The notes under the pieces are model-generated. The model did no database searches and was not told the DNA's origin. It saw only the letters and a program-made list of their open reading frames with translations. Source: JAZDLC01 sp043802345 (GTDB lineage: Bacteria; Planctomycetota; B15-G4; JADJEK01). Taken from it: a DNA stretch of 6,177 nt. The DNA lies in NCBI GenBank assembly GCA_043802345.1, contig JAZDLC010000161.1, positions 1 through 6,177 on the forward strand, read 5' to 3'. Made by a program: the position numbers and the translations under genes. Positions 5,275-6,177 of this stretch are shown here, piece by piece (position 1 is the stretch's first letter; each line of letters starts with the position of its first letter).

Positions 5275-6177
5275 GTGCGCCAGCGTCTGCGAGCAGAGTT
5301 CCAGGGAGCGGTTCAGGGGGTTGGCTTCCGTCCGTTCGTCTTCAATGTCGCGGAGAAGCTCGGCCTTGACGGCTGGGTCAGCAACGACAATCAGGGCCTG
5401 ACGATCGAGGTGGAAGGGACGCGCGAGGATCTGGAGCGTTTCCTGGTTCGGGTCGTGACCGAAAGGCCGGTCTCCGCGGTGATCGCATCGAAAAGCGTGA
5501 GCTGGTCCGATCCCCTCGGCTACGAGGGTTTCGAGATCCGGCGGAGCGACTGTCAGGGCGACAGGACCGTTCAGATCGTCCCGGAGCTGGCCACCTGCCC
5601 GAGCTGCCTGGAGGAGCTGTTCGATCCGGGCGACCGGCGCCACCGCTACCCCTTCACCAACTGCACGCGATGCGGCCCTCGGTTCAGCATCGTGCTCTCG
5701 CTGCCGTACGACCGCCCGCGCACCACGATGGAACGGTTCGAGATGTGCGCCGCATGCGAGGAGGAGTACACCACTCCCAGTGACCGGCGCTTCCACGCCC
5801 AGCCGAACGCTTGCCCGGAGTGCGGACCCAGGCTTTCCTTGTGGCAGGCCGGCAGAGAGGAGACTGCCACGGGTGATGAGGCCCTGAAGGAGGCGGTTCT
5901 GGCCCTCGAGGAGGGGAAGATCGTCGCCGTCAAGGGGCTTGGCGGCTTCCACCTGATGGTCGATGCGCGAAACGGCGCGGCCGTGCTTCGCCTGAGGGAG
6001 AGGAAACCGCGCCGAAAAAAGCCATTCGCCCTCATGGTGAAGGACCTGGAACAGGCGCGTGAGCTGTGCCGGGTCGGTCGCGTGGAAGCGGAGGCACTCA
6101 CCTCTCCCGAGGCTCCGATCGTGCTCCTCCCGCGTCGCCCGGGAGCGCCTGTCGATGATGAGGTCGCGCCGGGCAAC
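5275..6177 (+). CDS. hypF: HypF carbamoyltransferase, [NiFe] hydrogenase maturation, 3'-truncated by the window edge
   Basis: The frame runs from GTG at 5275 to the window end without a stop: 301 residues of a family usually about 750-780 long. Residues 1-90 are the acylphosphatase domain, with QGVGFRPF (14-21, catalytic Arg19) and GWVSN (33-37, catalytic Asn37). Two zinc fingers follow with the canonical spacing: C108-x2-C111-x18-C130-x2-C133 and C158-x2-C161-x18-C180-x2-C183. From about residue 200 the YrdC-like domain begins (VAVKGLGGFHL at 217-227, KKPFALMV at 248-255). The Kae1-like carbamoyltransferase end is outside the window. HypF is cytoplasmic. It uses carbamoyl phosphate and ATP to make carbamoyl-adenylate and transfers the carbamoyl group to the C-terminal cysteine of HypE, which dehydrates it to the thiocyanate that supplies the CN ligands of the Ni-Fe site. 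All key residues visible here are intact. The gene diverges from a probable Ni/Co transporter, and further hyp genes may follow to the right. Confidence 0.97.
   Translation, partial: MRQRLRAEFQGAVQGVGFRPFVFNVAEKLGLDGWVSNDNQGLTIEVEGTREDLERFLVRVVTERPVSAVIASKSVSWSDPLGYEGFEIRRSDCQGDRTVQIVPELATCPSCLEELFDPGDRRHRYPFTNCTRCGPRFSIVLSLPYDRPRTTMERFEMCAACEEEYTTPSDRRFHAQPNACPECGPRLSLWQAGREETATGDEALKEAVLALEEGKIVAVKGLGGFHLMVDARNGAAVLRLRERKPRRKKPFALMVKDLEQARELCRVGRVEAEALTSPEAPIVLLPRRPGAPVDDEVAPGN

Noticed and set aside
5254..5952. Minus-strand frame of 232 codons
   Set aside because: It is antisense to hypF, whose acylphosphatase and zinc-finger residues are all intact on the plus strand. The frame also ends just inside the intergenic region without a sensible product.

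Overview
The window is GC-rich bacterial DNA with four protein genes, two of them cut by the window edges. Secreted and metal-handling genes, GGAGG-type ribosome binding sites and a CTAGAAT-like -10 box suggest a free-living GC-rich bacterium. An uncultured Acidobacteriota- or Eisenbacteria-like lineage is a guess from general impression; no marker gene is present to prove it.

Layout, left to right. (1) Bases 1-658, + strand: the C-terminal 218 residues of a NapG/MauM-type polyferredoxin with four [4Fe-4S] cysteine motifs and a Tat-like twin-arginine stretch near the left edge. (2) Bases 740-3967, - strand, convergent with the ferredoxin: a 1075-residue exported protein made of a signal peptide, a jelly-roll carbohydrate-binding-like domain, a C45-type N-terminal-nucleophile acyltransferase/hydrolase domain, the C-terminal part of an M1 aminopeptidase without its zinc site, and a further C-terminal domain. 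(3) Bases 4074-4790, - strand: a six-helix membrane protein with HTLAGPDH and a 13-histidine loop, probably a nickel or cobalt transporter. (4) Bases 5275-6177, + strand, divergent from the transporter and starting with GTG: the first 301 residues of HypF, the carbamoyltransferase that starts cyanide-ligand synthesis for [NiFe] hydrogenases.

The 484-base spacer between the divergent transporter and hypF holds no convincing gene but several stem-loops. The best is an 11-of-12-pair stem at 4895-4931 that, on the transporter strand, is followed by TTTCTTT and lies about 105 bases before the transporter start. It looks like a leader terminator or attenuator.

How the genes may work together: HypF and a Ni/Co-type transporter side by side suggest the edge of a hydrogenase maturation locus in which the transporter supplies nickel. 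The polyferredoxin could serve electron transfer, but it is separated from hypF by the large hydrolase gene, so a link is speculative. The hydrolase has no evident tie to hydrogenase. The most unusual item is its domain architecture. I see no mobile element, CRISPR array, tRNA or rRNA.
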